Below, in pieces: positions 16,600 through 24,808 of a stretch of 64,000 nucleotides of DNA. Source of the DNA: Mycobacterium asiaticum DSM 44297 (GTDB lineage Bacteria; Actinomycetota; Actinomycetes; Mycobacteriales; Mycobacteriaceae); contig NZ_HG964937.1 in assembly GCF_000613245.1 (NCBI RefSeq), positions 1,016,122 through 1,080,121 on the forward strand, written 5' to 3'. Every line of letters starts with the position of its first letter. The stretch's first letter is position 1. The position numbers and the translations under genes were made by a program. Under the pieces are notes generated by a model. That model did not search any database, had not been told where the DNA came from, and was given only the letters and a program-made list of their open reading frames with translations.

Positions 16600-17337
16600 A
16601 TGAAGGCCGAAGTGGCACAGCAGCGTTCGCTACTGGAACTGGCGAAACTGGACGCTGAGCTGTCCCGCCTTGCCCATCGGACCACTCATCTGCCCCAACG
16701 CGAAACCCTTGAGCGGGTGCAGGGTGAGTACAACGCCGCCAGTGACCGGCTGGGCGCCGTGCGGATCGCCGTGGAGGATCTCGACGCCCAGGTGTCCCGC
16801 TTCGAATCCGAGATCGACGCGGTGCGCAAGCGAGAGGACCGGGACCGCGCGCTGCTCAACTCGGGGGCGACCGACGCCAAGCAACTGGCGGACCTGCAGC
16901 ACGAGCTGGAAACGCTGCAGCGCCGCCAGGCCAGCCTGGAAGATTCCCTGCTGGAAGTGATGGAACGGCGCGAGGAACTGCAGGCCACCGAGGCCGCGGA
17001 ATCCGGGACCATCGCCGGGCTGCAGGACGAACTCGCCAGCGCGCAAAAGGCCCTCAATGAGGCGCTTGCCGAGGTCGAAGAGGCCCGGACAGAACACGCC
17101 GCCCGCCGCGAGACGGTGGCCGCAGAACTGAACCCCGATCTCAAGGCGCTGTATGAACGGCTGCGCGCGGGGGGAGGCCCGGGCGCCGGCCCGCTGCTGG
17201 GACACCGGTGCGGCGCATGCCGTATCGAGATCGGTCGCGGCGAGTTGGCCCAGATCCAGGCCGCCGCCGAAGACGAGGTGCAGCGCTGTCCGGAGTGCGG
17301 CGCAATCCTGTTGCGCGTCAAGGGCTCTGACCAATGA
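16600..17337 (+). CDS. coiled-coil zinc-ribbon protein (Rv2229c-like)
   Basis: A 245-residue protein with a long antiparallel coiled coil (residues ~5-180, with heptads such as ELETLQRRQASLEDSLLEV). A C-terminal four-cysteine zinc ribbon follows: HRCGACRIE (C204, C207) and QRCPECGA (C230, C233). This is the CT398-like/DUF164 zinc-ribbon architecture, widespread in actinobacteria and often next to Nif3 and RNase HI genes, as here. A nucleic-acid or protein-tethering role is often assumed but not proven. ATG 16600 is preceded by CTAGGAGATC, a good Shine-Dalgarno site. The stop overlaps the start of the next gene (ATGA). Confidence 0.85.
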   Translation: MKAEVAQQRSLLELAKLDAELSRLAHRTTHLPQRETLERVQGEYNAASDRLGAVRIAVEDLDAQVSRFESEIDAVRKREDRDRALLNSGATDAKQLADLQHELETLQRRQASLEDSLLEVMERREELQATEAAESGTIAGLQDELASAQKALNEALAEVEEARTEHAARRETVAAELNPDLKALYERLRAGGGPGAGPLLGHRCGACRIEIGRGELAQIQAAAEDEVQRCPECGAILLRVKGSDQ

Positions 17338-18467
17338 AAGTGGTTATCGAAGCCGACGGCGGATCGCGGGGCAACCCCGGACCCGCTGGTTACGGCGCGG
17401 TGGTGTGGACCCAGGACCGCCGAACCGTTCTGGCCGAATCCAAGCAGGCGATCGGCCGGGCCACCAACAACGTCGCCGAATATCGCGGGCTGATAGCCGG
17501 TTTGGACGATGCCCTCAACCTGGGCGCCACCGAGGTTTCGGTCCTGATGGACTCCAAGCTGGTGATCGAGCAGATGGCCGGGCGCTGGAAGGTCAAGCAC
17601 CCCGACTTGGTGGAACTGCACAGCCAGGCCCAGGCGCTCGCGTCGCGATTCCGCCGGATCACCTATTCCTGGATTCCCCGCGCCCAGAACGCATACGCCG
17701 ATCGACTGGCCAACGACGCGATGGACGCCGCCGAGGCCCAGGCCGATCGCCGCGTCGATAAGGTTGCCGTGCCGGTCACCGAAGCGGCCCGGGCCGCGGT
17801 GGCCGAGCGCCCGGCCGACACCACCACCACCGGCCCGGGCTGGACCGGCGCGCGCGGCACCCCGACTCGGCTGTTGCTGTTGCGGCACGGGCAGACCGAG
17901 CTGTCGGTGCAACGCCGGTACTCCGGGCGTGGCAATCCGCCGCTGAACGAGGTCGGCTGGCGCCAGGCCGGTTTGGCGGCAAGGTACCTGACACAGCGCC
18001 GGGGCATCGCCGCGGTGATTTCCTCCCCACTGCAACGGGCCTATGACACCGCGATGACGGCGGCCAGGGCGTTGGGCCTGGAGGTGACCGTCGATGAGGA
18101 CCTGATCGAGACGGATTTCGGCGCGTGGGAGGGGCTGACATTCGCCGAGGCCGCCGCGCGGGACCCGGATCTGCACCGCCGGTGGCTGTACGACACGGGC
18201 ACCCTGCCGCCGGGCGGGGAGAGTTTCGACGACGTGCTGCGGCGCGTGCGTCGCGGCCGGGACCGGATCATCTCCGCCCACGAGGGCAAGAACGTATTGG
18301 TGGTCTCCCACGTCACGCCGATCAAGTTGCTGCTGCGCATGGCGCTGGACGCCGGCTCGGGCATCCTGTACCGGTTGCATCTGGACCTGGCGTCGCTGAG
18401 CATCGCCGAGTTCTATCCCGACGGGGCGTCATCGGTGCGCCTGGTCAATCAGACTGGGTATCTGTGA
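17334..18467 (+). CDS. bifunctional RNase HI / alpha-ribazole phosphatase (Rv2228c-like)
   Basis: Fusion of two enzymes. Residues 1-130 are an RNase HI domain with the full acidic active site: D8 (EADGGSRGN), E49 (NVAEYRG), D73 (LMDSKL) and D123 (YADRLAND). It cleaves the RNA of RNA-DNA hybrids. After a ~45-residue Ala/Pro/Thr linker, residues ~178-377 form a histidine phosphatase with LLLLRHGQTE (R184-H185) and a second His in VVSHVTPIK. The M. tuberculosis orthologue is reported to have RNase H and CobC-type acid phosphatase activity. The phosphatase half fits the cobalamin genes around it, and rnpB begins 60 bp downstream on the same strand. ATG overlaps the previous stop. Confidence 0.9.
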   Translation: MKVVIEADGGSRGNPGPAGYGAVVWTQDRRTVLAESKQAIGRATNNVAEYRGLIAGLDDALNLGATEVSVLMDSKLVIEQMAGRWKVKHPDLVELHSQAQALASRFRRITYSWIPRAQNAYADRLANDAMDAAEAQADRRVDKVAVPVTEAARAAVAERPADTTTTGPGWTGARGTPTRLLLLRHGQTELSVQRRYSGRGNPPLNEVGWRQAGLAARYLTQRRGIAAVISSPLQRAYDTAMTAARALGLEVTVDEDLIETDFGAWEGLTFAEAAARDPDLHRRWLYDTGTLPPGGESFDDVLRRVRRGRDRIISAHEGKNVLVVSHVTPIKLLLRMALDAGSGILYRLHLDLASLSIAEFYPDGASSVRLVNQTGYL

Positions 18468-18513
18468 CGCCGGCCGGCAAAGACCGCACTGGCCGGTGCC
18501 GCCGCTGAGCGGG

Positions 18514-18519
18514 TACCGT
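18514..18519 (+). promoter_or_regulatory. -10 hexamer of the rnpB promoter
   Basis: TACCGT lies 7 nt before the predicted first base of the RNase P RNA (18527), the right spacing for a sigma-A-type -10 box. No convincing -35 hexamer is seen, which is common in mycobacteria. Confidence 0.55.
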
Positions 18520-18526
18520 GTTCGTC

Positions 18527-18940
<414 letters not shown>

Positions 18941-18943
<3 letters not shown>

Positions 18944-18954
18944 CCCTTGGGGCG
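18941..18954 (+). terminator. hairpin at the 3' end of rnpB
   Basis: CGCCCC-TT-GGGGCG, a perfect 6-bp GC stem directly after the RNase P RNA. There is no clear U-tract, which is frequent for mycobacterial terminators. The 62-bp palindrome that follows may contribute. Confidence 0.5.
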
Positions 18955-18983
18955 TCGCTTCGTCGGGGGCGGCGCCGTTTCGT

Positions 18984-19045
18984 TGGCGAGCGTGAATCGT
19001 GCGACGCGACACGCCGAGTTTCCGTCGTGCATTTCACGCTCGGCG
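18984..19045. repeat. 62-bp palindromic repeat, copy 3
   Basis: Divergent member of the element seen at 9863 and 9987. It has the same length, the same CGACGCGACACGCCG core and the same CGCTCGGCG right end; the arms pair as GCGAGCGTGAA and TTCACGCTCGGCG. It lies between rnpB and the convergent CYTH-CHAD gene. Confidence 0.75.
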
Positions 19046-19108
19046 GCCCAGGGCAGGCGACGCGACAAGGCGACAAGGGGCCCCGGCAGGCTGGCGCGGC
19101 CCGGGCCC

Positions 19109-20644
19109 TCAGCGCCGCGCTTTGCGTACCGCCTTGTCCAGCTTGCGCAGCGCGGAATCCAGTTGTTCGCTACTGCTTTCAGCGGTCTGGCTCTCGTGCT
19201 GGTAGAGCAGGCCGTAGGTGAACGTGTCTTCGCCCGCAAGGTGGGCCGCTTGCGCCTGCGCGAGCAGGTGCTCGCGACTGACCACGCTGTCTTGGTGCTC
19301 GCCGAGGAGAACCTGAATGGCCTTGGCCTCCTGGGCGACCCGGTCGTCACCGGTCGCCGCTGCGGTGTAGCGAAGTCGCTTGGCGCGCTTGCGGATCCGA
19401 TGCAGCGCCTCGTCATCGTCGGGGGCCTCGCGGGCCGCTTTCGTGGCCTTGCGTACCTTGCGGTAGGCCGCATCGATGGTCACCGGCTTGGTTTGCTGAC
19501 CGAACGCGAGCACCGTTGGTTCGGTCACCAGCGATTCCAGTGCGTCGAGCAGCCGGAAGTATCGCTTGGAGCGCATGGCGATCAACGAGCGCCGCAAGCC
19601 CACCTGGTAGCGCCGTTTGGCGCCGTTGACCAGACGTTCGAACACCGGCCCGCGAACCAGCTGTGGGTCCAGCCGGCTCAGCGCACGTTCGTAACGCTCG
19701 GCCAGCACTTCGGCGTCGCGCGCGACGCCCAGCACCCCGGCGAGTTCGCGTAGCTCGTCGAGAACCCATGCGCCGTCGGCCAATCCGAACGACTCCTGCG
19801 AGTCTTTGAGCAGGCTGCGCAGTTTGCGGGTGGTGACCCGCAGCTGGTGCACGGAATCATCGGCGTCGGCACGCACCGCGCGGTCCCAGACCAACATTTC
19901 CTCGACATGCTGTGCCACCGCCCGATGGATGGGATCGGCGGGCGGGGCAGCGGCGGGTTGAGCAGTTGTCCCGAGCGCTCGGGCCAACTTCGAGCCGTGC
20001 CCGGCGGGGGCGGCGCCGGCGTCCAGTAGCCGGTTGCTGAGGCGGTTCAGCAGCTGATGGCTTGCCGCTTCGCTGATCTCACCGTCGGGTTCGCGGACCT
20101 CGAGTTCCCATTCCCGCCACTGCTGCTCGACGGGTTCCGAGTCGTCCAAGTTCTGCGCGTCCCGGGCGGACCAGGCGGTGACGTGGTCGTTGCAGAACTC
20201 CGCCAGCTCCACGTCCTCGCCGTTGTAGAGGACCTGGATTTCGCGTCGGGTGGTGATGCGCGCGACCGGCGCTACCGGTCGATCCCGCACGATCGCCAGC
20301 ACTACGTCCAGCAACTCCTCCGGCACGGTGTCGGCGTCGTCGGACTCCTCTATCGGAGCGTGAATCTCGGTGCGTGAGTCGGGACCGGCCGGCAACTTCA
20401 GATGCCAGCCGGCGTCCGCACCGCCGGTGCGTCGCCGCAGCGTGATCCGGTTGCGCGCCAGATCCTGGTTCGGCGTGTCGAAGTAGACCGCGTCCAGTTC
20501 TTGAACGGGGGGCTTGTCGACCCGGGAGACTGCCGCGATGCCCTCGAACGACGGCGACACGGTCGACTCCACCACGTCGAACTTGCGCTCGACTTCAAGA
20601 TGACGCGCCGTCTTGGGCCCTTTTGAGGGCGCTTTAGCAGGCAT
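19109..20644 (-). CDS. CYTH and CHAD domain protein (Rv2226-like)
   Basis: A 511-residue protein joining two phosphate-related domains. The N-terminal CYTH domain (residues ~14-215) starts with the signature HLEVERKFDV (ExExK) and has alternating charged strands such as RNRITLRRRTGG and WHLKLPAG. CYTH enzymes hydrolyse or use triphosphates, including inorganic triphosphate. The C-terminal CHAD domain (~235-500) is helical with conserved histidines (DDSVHQLRVTTRKLRS, LHRIRKRAKRLRYT) and binds polyphosphate in studied cases. A role in polyphosphate or triphosphate metabolism is therefore likely. ATG 20644 has a GGAGA site upstream and begins MPAKAP just before the domain. Its end faces rnpB. 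Confidence 0.88.
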   Translation of the reverse strand: MPAKAPSKGPKTARHLEVERKFDVVESTVSPSFEGIAAVSRVDKPPVQELDAVYFDTPNQDLARNRITLRRRTGGADAGWHLKLPAGPDSRTEIHAPIEESDDADTVPEELLDVVLAIVRDRPVAPVARITTRREIQVLYNGEDVELAEFCNDHVTAWSARDAQNLDDSEPVEQQWREWELEVREPDGEISEAASHQLLNRLSNRLLDAGAAPAGHGSKLARALGTTAQPAAAPPADPIHRAVAQHVEEMLVWDRAVRADADDSVHQLRVTTRKLRSLLKDSQESFGLADGAWVLDELRELAGVLGVARDAEVLAERYERALSRLDPQLVRGPVFERLVNGAKRRYQVGLRRSLIAMRSKRYFRLLDALESLVTEPTVLAFGQQTKPVTIDAAYRKVRKATKAAREAPDDDEALHRIRKRAKRLRYTAAATGDDRVAQEAKAIQVLLGEHQDSVVSREHLLAQAQAAHLAGEDTFTYGLLYQHESQTAESSSEQLDSALRKLDKAVRKARR

Positions 20645-20719
20645 TCTGTTCTCCGTGGGGGCGGGGCAGGCTCCCATAGAGTGCCATATCAAAATTACCG
20701 ACCCGGCGCGGGCGGAAAG

Positions 20720-21565
20720 CTAGAAACAGTGCTCCTCTGCCGGGAAAGCTCCCGTGGCCACTTCTTCTGCGTACTGTGTTGCGGCTCTACGTAATTCGCC
20801 ACCCACGTCGGCGAACCTCTTGACGAAGCGGGCGGTCTTGCCGCCGCTCATCCCGGCCATGTCCTGCCAGACCAGCACCTGGCCGTCACAGTTGGGGCCG
20901 GCGCCGATGCCGACCGTCGGGATGGTCAGCTTCCCGGTGATCTGGGTGGCCAATTCGGCCGGCACCATCTCCATCACTACGGCGAACGCCCCGGCTTCGG
21001 CGACCGCGATCGCGTCGGCGATGGTCTGTTCGGCAGCATCACCGCGACCCTGCACCTTGAATCCGCCGAGGGTGTTGACGCTCTGCGGGGTGAAGCCGAT
21101 GTGGGCCATCACCGGAATGCCCGCGGCGGTCAGGCACGCGATCTGCTCGGCGACCCGCTCACCGCCCTCAAGCTTGACAGCGTGCGCGCCGCCTTCCTTC
21201 ATGAACCTCGTGGCGGCGGCCAATGCGACCGACGGGCCTGCCTCGTAACTGCCGAACGGCAGGTCGGCGACGACCAAAGCGTGCGGCGCGCCCCGCACCA
21301 CCCCACGGACCAGCGGGATCAGCTCGTCGATCGAAATCGGCACGGTTGTGTCGTAGCCGTAGACGACGTTGGCGGCGGAGTCGCCGACTAGCAGGACGGG
21401 AATCCCCGCCTCGTCGAAGACCCTGGCGGTGGAGTAGTCGTAGGCCGTGAGCATGCCCCACCGGTGGCCTTCGGCCTTCCATTTCTGCAGGTGAGAGGTG
21501 CGGATCTTGGGGCGCGGCGGCGAAGTCGCGGCAGCGCTCGAACCATAGACGTTCTCAGACATCAT
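20720..21565 (-). CDS. panB: 3-methyl-2-oxobutanoate hydroxymethyltransferase PanB
   Basis: First enzyme of pantothenate (coenzyme A) synthesis: transfers a hydroxymethyl group from methylene-tetrahydrofolate to 2-oxoisovalerate, giving ketopantoate. The 281-residue barrel has the family motifs LTAYDYSTARVFDEAG, LVGDSAANVVYGYDTT (Mg ligand Asp), GSYEAGP, HAVKLEGGE and MAHIGFTPQSVN. The catalytic Glu lies in VMEMVPAELA, and GIGAGPNCDGQVLV is near the end. Two ATG codons in tandem (21565, 21562) leave the first residue open. It is divergent from the WS/DGAT gene with a 139-bp spacer, whereas in M. tuberculosis I recall caeA as the neighbour. Confidence 0.95.
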   Translation of the reverse strand: MMSENVYGSSAAATSPPRPKIRTSHLQKWKAEGHRWGMLTAYDYSTARVFDEAGIPVLLVGDSAANVVYGYDTTVPISIDELIPLVRGVVRGAPHALVVADLPFGSYEAGPSVALAAATRFMKEGGAHAVKLEGGERVAEQIACLTAAGIPVMAHIGFTPQSVNTLGGFKVQGRGDAAEQTIADAIAVAEAGAFAVVMEMVPAELATQITGKLTIPTVGIGAGPNCDGQVLVWQDMAGMSGGKTARFVKRFADVGGELRRAATQYAEEVATGAFPAEEHCF

Positions 21566-21669
21566 TGTCCCTAAATGGTGGTCGGGTCGATCCTCGTGGC
21601 CTAGCTAGGTCCCCGGGTTCGTCTGACCCCGCCTATTCTGCCATTTCGACGGTTCCGATGCATTCATGG

Positions 21670-21683
21670 GTGGTCGGGACCAC
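21670..21683. promoter_or_regulatory. 14-bp palindrome GTGGTC-GG-GACCAC
   Basis: Perfect 6-bp arms with a 2-bp centre, 9 bp upstream of the -10 hexamer of the WS/DGAT gene and inside the panB-WS/DGAT spacer. A repressor bound here would overlap the promoter. Inference from symmetry and position only. Confidence 0.35.
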
Positions 21684-21692
21684 TTTTCGGCC

Positions 21693-21698
21693 TAACAT
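21693..21698 (+). promoter_or_regulatory. -10 hexamer of a leaderless promoter for the WS/DGAT gene
   Basis: TAACAT followed by 6 nt and ATG 21705. There is no Shine-Dalgarno site, so transcription probably starts at the ATG itself. Confidence 0.6.
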
Positions 21699-21704
21699 CG
21701 GCGG

Positions 21705-23096
21705 ATGCAGCGGCTCAGCGGGCTCGACGCCAGCTTCCTCTACCTGGAGACCGACTCGCAGCCGATGCACGTCTGCTCGGTCATCGAGTTGGACACCTCG
21801 ACCATGCCGGGCGGTTACACCTTCGACCGGCTGCGCGAGGCGATGTCCTTGCGTATCCGGGCGTTGCCGGAGTTCCAGGAGAAACTCGCCAACAGCCCGC
21901 TCAACCTCGACCATCCGGTGTGGGTCGACGACGAGCACTTCCATATCGACCGTCATCTGCACCGCATCGCGTTGCCGGCGCCGGGCGGGCGGGCGGAGCT
22001 GTCCGAAATCTGCGGCCACATCGCGTCGCTGCCGCTGGATCGCCGGCGGCCGCTGTGGGAGATGTGGGTGATCGAAGGAGTGGCCGGCACCGATTGTCAT
22101 CGGCAAGGGCGGATCGCAGTGATGACGAAGGTCCATCACGCCGGGGTCGACGGGGTCACGGGCGCCAACCTGATGTCGCAGCTGTGCTCGACCGCCGCCG
22201 ACGCGCCCGCGCCGGAGCGGGTAGCGGGGGTGGGCGGTGCCAGCGGGTGGCAGATCGCCGCGGGTGGGCTGCTGCGCTTCGCCGCCCGGCCGCTACAACT
22301 GGCCAATGTGGTGCCCGACACGGTGTCCTCGGTGGTCGCAACGTTGCTGCGCGCGCGGGACGGCCTGACCATGGCGCGTCCGTTCGCCGCGCCGCGGACC
22401 GTGTTCAACGCGTCCATCAGTGGCCGGCGCACCATCGCGTATGCAGAACTGGACCTCGAAGACGTCAAGACGGTCAAGGACCATTTCGGCGTGAAGGTCA
22501 ACGACGTGGTGATGGCGCTGGTGTCCGGGGTGTTGCGCCAGTACCTGGCCGACCGCAACGTGCTGCCGGAATCCTCGCTGGTGGCCTCGGTGCCGATATC
22601 GGTGCATGGCAAGTCCGATCGACCGGGCCGCAACCAGGTCTCGGCGATGTTCGCCAGCCTGGAGACTCACATCGATGACCCCGTGCAGCGGCTCAATGCC
22701 ATCGCTGAGTCGAATTCTGTTGCCAAACAACATAGTTCGGCGATCGGAGCCACCCTGCTACAGGATTGGTCGCAGTTCGCCGCGCCGGCGGTTTTCGGCG
22801 CCGCGATGCGCGTCTACGCCATGACCCGGCTCACCGAGAGCCTCCCGGTGCACAATCTCGTCGTCTCCAACGTGCCGGGTCCGCAGATCCCGCTGTACCT
22901 GCTGGGCTGCGAGGTCAAGGCGATGTATCCGTTGGGGCCGATCTTTCACGGGTCGGGGCTCAACATCACCGTCATGTCGCTGAACGGCCGGCTGGACGTC
23001 GGACTGATCGCCTGCCCGGAATTGCTGCCGGACCTGTGGGATTTAGCGGACGAGTTCGGCGTCGTCATGGCGGAGTTGCTGGCCGCAACCAGGTAG
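21705..23096 (+). CDS. wax ester synthase / diacylglycerol acyltransferase (WS/DGAT)
   Basis: A 463-residue bifunctional acyltransferase of the mycobacterial Tgs family. It transfers acyl groups from acyl-CoA to diacylglycerol or long-chain alcohols to make storage triacylglycerol or wax esters. The N-terminus MQRLSGLDASFLYLE is the family start, and the active site HHAGVDG (144-150) fits HHxxxDG. A conserved PLW (LDRRRPLWEMW) precedes it. The C-terminal half holds NDVVMALVSGVLRQYL and the ISNVPGP-type motif (VSNVPGPQIPLYL). No transmembrane helix is obvious; such enzymes are membrane-associated. It is inserted between panB and caeA relative to the gene order I recall for M. tuberculosis. Confidence 0.93.
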   Translation: MQRLSGLDASFLYLETDSQPMHVCSVIELDTSTMPGGYTFDRLREAMSLRIRALPEFQEKLANSPLNLDHPVWVDDEHFHIDRHLHRIALPAPGGRAELSEICGHIASLPLDRRRPLWEMWVIEGVAGTDCHRQGRIAVMTKVHHAGVDGVTGANLMSQLCSTAADAPAPERVAGVGGASGWQIAAGGLLRFAARPLQLANVVPDTVSSVVATLLRARDGLTMARPFAAPRTVFNASISGRRTIAYAELDLEDVKTVKDHFGVKVNDVVMALVSGVLRQYLADRNVLPESSLVASVPISVHGKSDRPGRNQVSAMFASLETHIDDPVQRLNAIAESNSVAKQHSSAIGATLLQDWSQFAAPAVFGAAMRVYAMTRLTESLPVHNLVVSNVPGPQIPLYLLGCEVKAMYPLGPIFHGSGLNITVMSLNGRLDVGLIACPELLPDLWDLADEFGVVMAELLAATR

Positions 23097-23156
23097 GACG
23101 GGTCCCGGATATACCTTGACCAGGACCGGGGAACTTCTCTGGCACCATAGGGTGCC

Positions 23157-24716
23157 ATGTGCCTGTCTCGCCGCGACAAGTTCGCGCGCATGCTGCTGAT
23201 GTGGACCGCGCTGTCCGCTGTGGTGCTGGTCCTGGCGGGATGTGTGCACGTGGTCGCCGGGCGGGCGCACATGGCCGAGCCTCGGCTGGGCCAGCCGGTG
23301 GTGTGGACACCGTGCCGCAGCTCGAACCCTTCGGTGAAGATCCCCGGCCACGCGATGTGTGGGAAGCTGGCCGTCCCGGTCGACTACAACAACCCCGGCG
23401 GTGACGTGGCTTCGCTGGCGTTGATCCGGTTCCCGGCGAGCGGGGACAAGATCGGCTCGCTGGTGATCAACCCGGGTGGGCCCGGTGAATCCGGAATCGA
23501 GGCGGCACTGGGCATCTTCCAGACCCTGCCCAAGCGGGTGCATGAGCGCTTCGACCTGGTGGGTTTCGATCCGCGCGGGGTTTCCAGCTCGCGGCCGGCG
23601 ATCTGGTGCAACTCCGATGCGGACAACGACCGGCTGCGCGCCGAACCGCAGGTCGACTACAGCCCTGCGGGCGTGGAACACATGGAGAGCGAGACCAAGC
23701 AATTCGTGCAGCGCTGCGTCGACAAGATGGGCAAGAACTTCCTGGCCAATGTGGGGACCGTCAGCGTCGCCAAGGATCTGGACGCCATCCGCAAGGCCCT
23801 CGGTGACGCGAAACTGACCTACCTCGGCTACTCGTACGGCACCCGGATCGGCTCGGCCTATGCCGAGGCTTTCCCACAGAACGTGCGCTCGATGATCCTG
23901 GACGGCGCCGTCGACCCCAACGCCGACCCGATCGAAGCGGATCTACGGCAGGCCAAGGGTTTTCAGGATGCCTTCAACGACTACGCCGCCGACTGCGCGA
24001 AGGACTCGAGCTGCCCGCTGGGCAACGATCCCACCAAAGCCGTTGAGGCCTACCACAACCTGATCGACCCGCTGGTCGACCCGGACAATCTCCAGGTGAG
24101 CAGGCCCGCGAAAACCAAAGACTCGCGCGGCCTGAGCTACAGCGACGCCATCGTCGGCACCATCATGGCGCTGTACTCGCCAAACCTGTGGCACCACTTG
24201 ACCGATGGCCTCAAGGAGCTCGCCGACGAGCACCGCGGCGACACCATGCTGGCGCTGGCCGACATGTACATGCGGCGTGATTCACACGGCCACTACAACA
24301 ATTCGACCGATGCTCGGGTGGCGATCAATTGTGTTGACCAGCCACCGATTACCGACCGCGCAAAGGTCGTCGACGAGGATCGCCGGTCGCGTGAACTGGC
24401 GCCGTTCATGAGTTACGGCAAGTTCACCGGCCACGCCCCGCTAGGCACCTGTGCATTCTGGCCGGTGCCGCCGACCAGCCGACCGCACACCGTCTCCGCG
24501 CCCGGTTTACCGCCGACCATCGTGGTGTCGACCACGCACGACCCGGCCACGCCGTACCAGGCGGGTGTCGACCTGGCCAACCAGCTCAAGGGGTCGTTGA
24601 TCACGTTCAACGGAACCCAGCACACGGTTGTCTTCCAGGGCGACAACTGCATTGACGACTACATCACGGCATATCTGATCAACGGAGCGACGCCACCGGC
24701 CGGCGCGACCTGCTAG
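23157..24716 (+). CDS. caeA: cell-envelope serine hydrolase CaeA (Hip1)
   Basis: Cell-wall-associated serine protease/esterase of the alpha/beta-hydrolase fold. The M. tuberculosis orthologue Hip1 cleaves GroEL2 and dampens macrophage responses. The N-terminus is a lipoprotein signal: a hydrophobic stretch ending in VLAGC (Cys29). The oxyanion region is VINPGGPGESG, the nucleophile elbow GYSYGT (Ser226), the acid the Asp in STTHDPATP (~461) and the His in NGTQHTVV (~488). Several cysteine pairs fit an extracytoplasmic location. Length 519 residues, as expected. It is followed 92 bp later by a paralogue in the same orientation. Confidence 0.93.
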   Translation: MCLSRRDKFARMLLMWTALSAVVLVLAGCVHVVAGRAHMAEPRLGQPVVWTPCRSSNPSVKIPGHAMCGKLAVPVDYNNPGGDVASLALIRFPASGDKIGSLVINPGGPGESGIEAALGIFQTLPKRVHERFDLVGFDPRGVSSSRPAIWCNSDADNDRLRAEPQVDYSPAGVEHMESETKQFVQRCVDKMGKNFLANVGTVSVAKDLDAIRKALGDAKLTYLGYSYGTRIGSAYAEAFPQNVRSMILDGAVDPNADPIEADLRQAKGFQDAFNDYAADCAKDSSCPLGNDPTKAVEAYHNLIDPLVDPDNLQVSRPAKTKDSRGLSYSDAIVGTIMALYSPNLWHHLTDGLKELADEHRGDTMLALADMYMRRDSHGHYNNSTDARVAINCVDQPPITDRAKVVDEDRRSRELAPFMSYGKFTGHAPLGTCAFWPVPPTSRPHTVSAPGLPPTIVVSTTHDPATPYQAGVDLANQLKGSLITFNGTQHTVVFQGDNCIDDYITAYLINGATPPAGATC

Positions 24717-24808
24717 CGCACCGGACGCGCCCGGGCCGTACCGATAAGAGACCAAGGCGTAACCATTTCGCGTCCTGAGGCGGATTTCTAAATGAGACGA
24801 TTTCGGCC

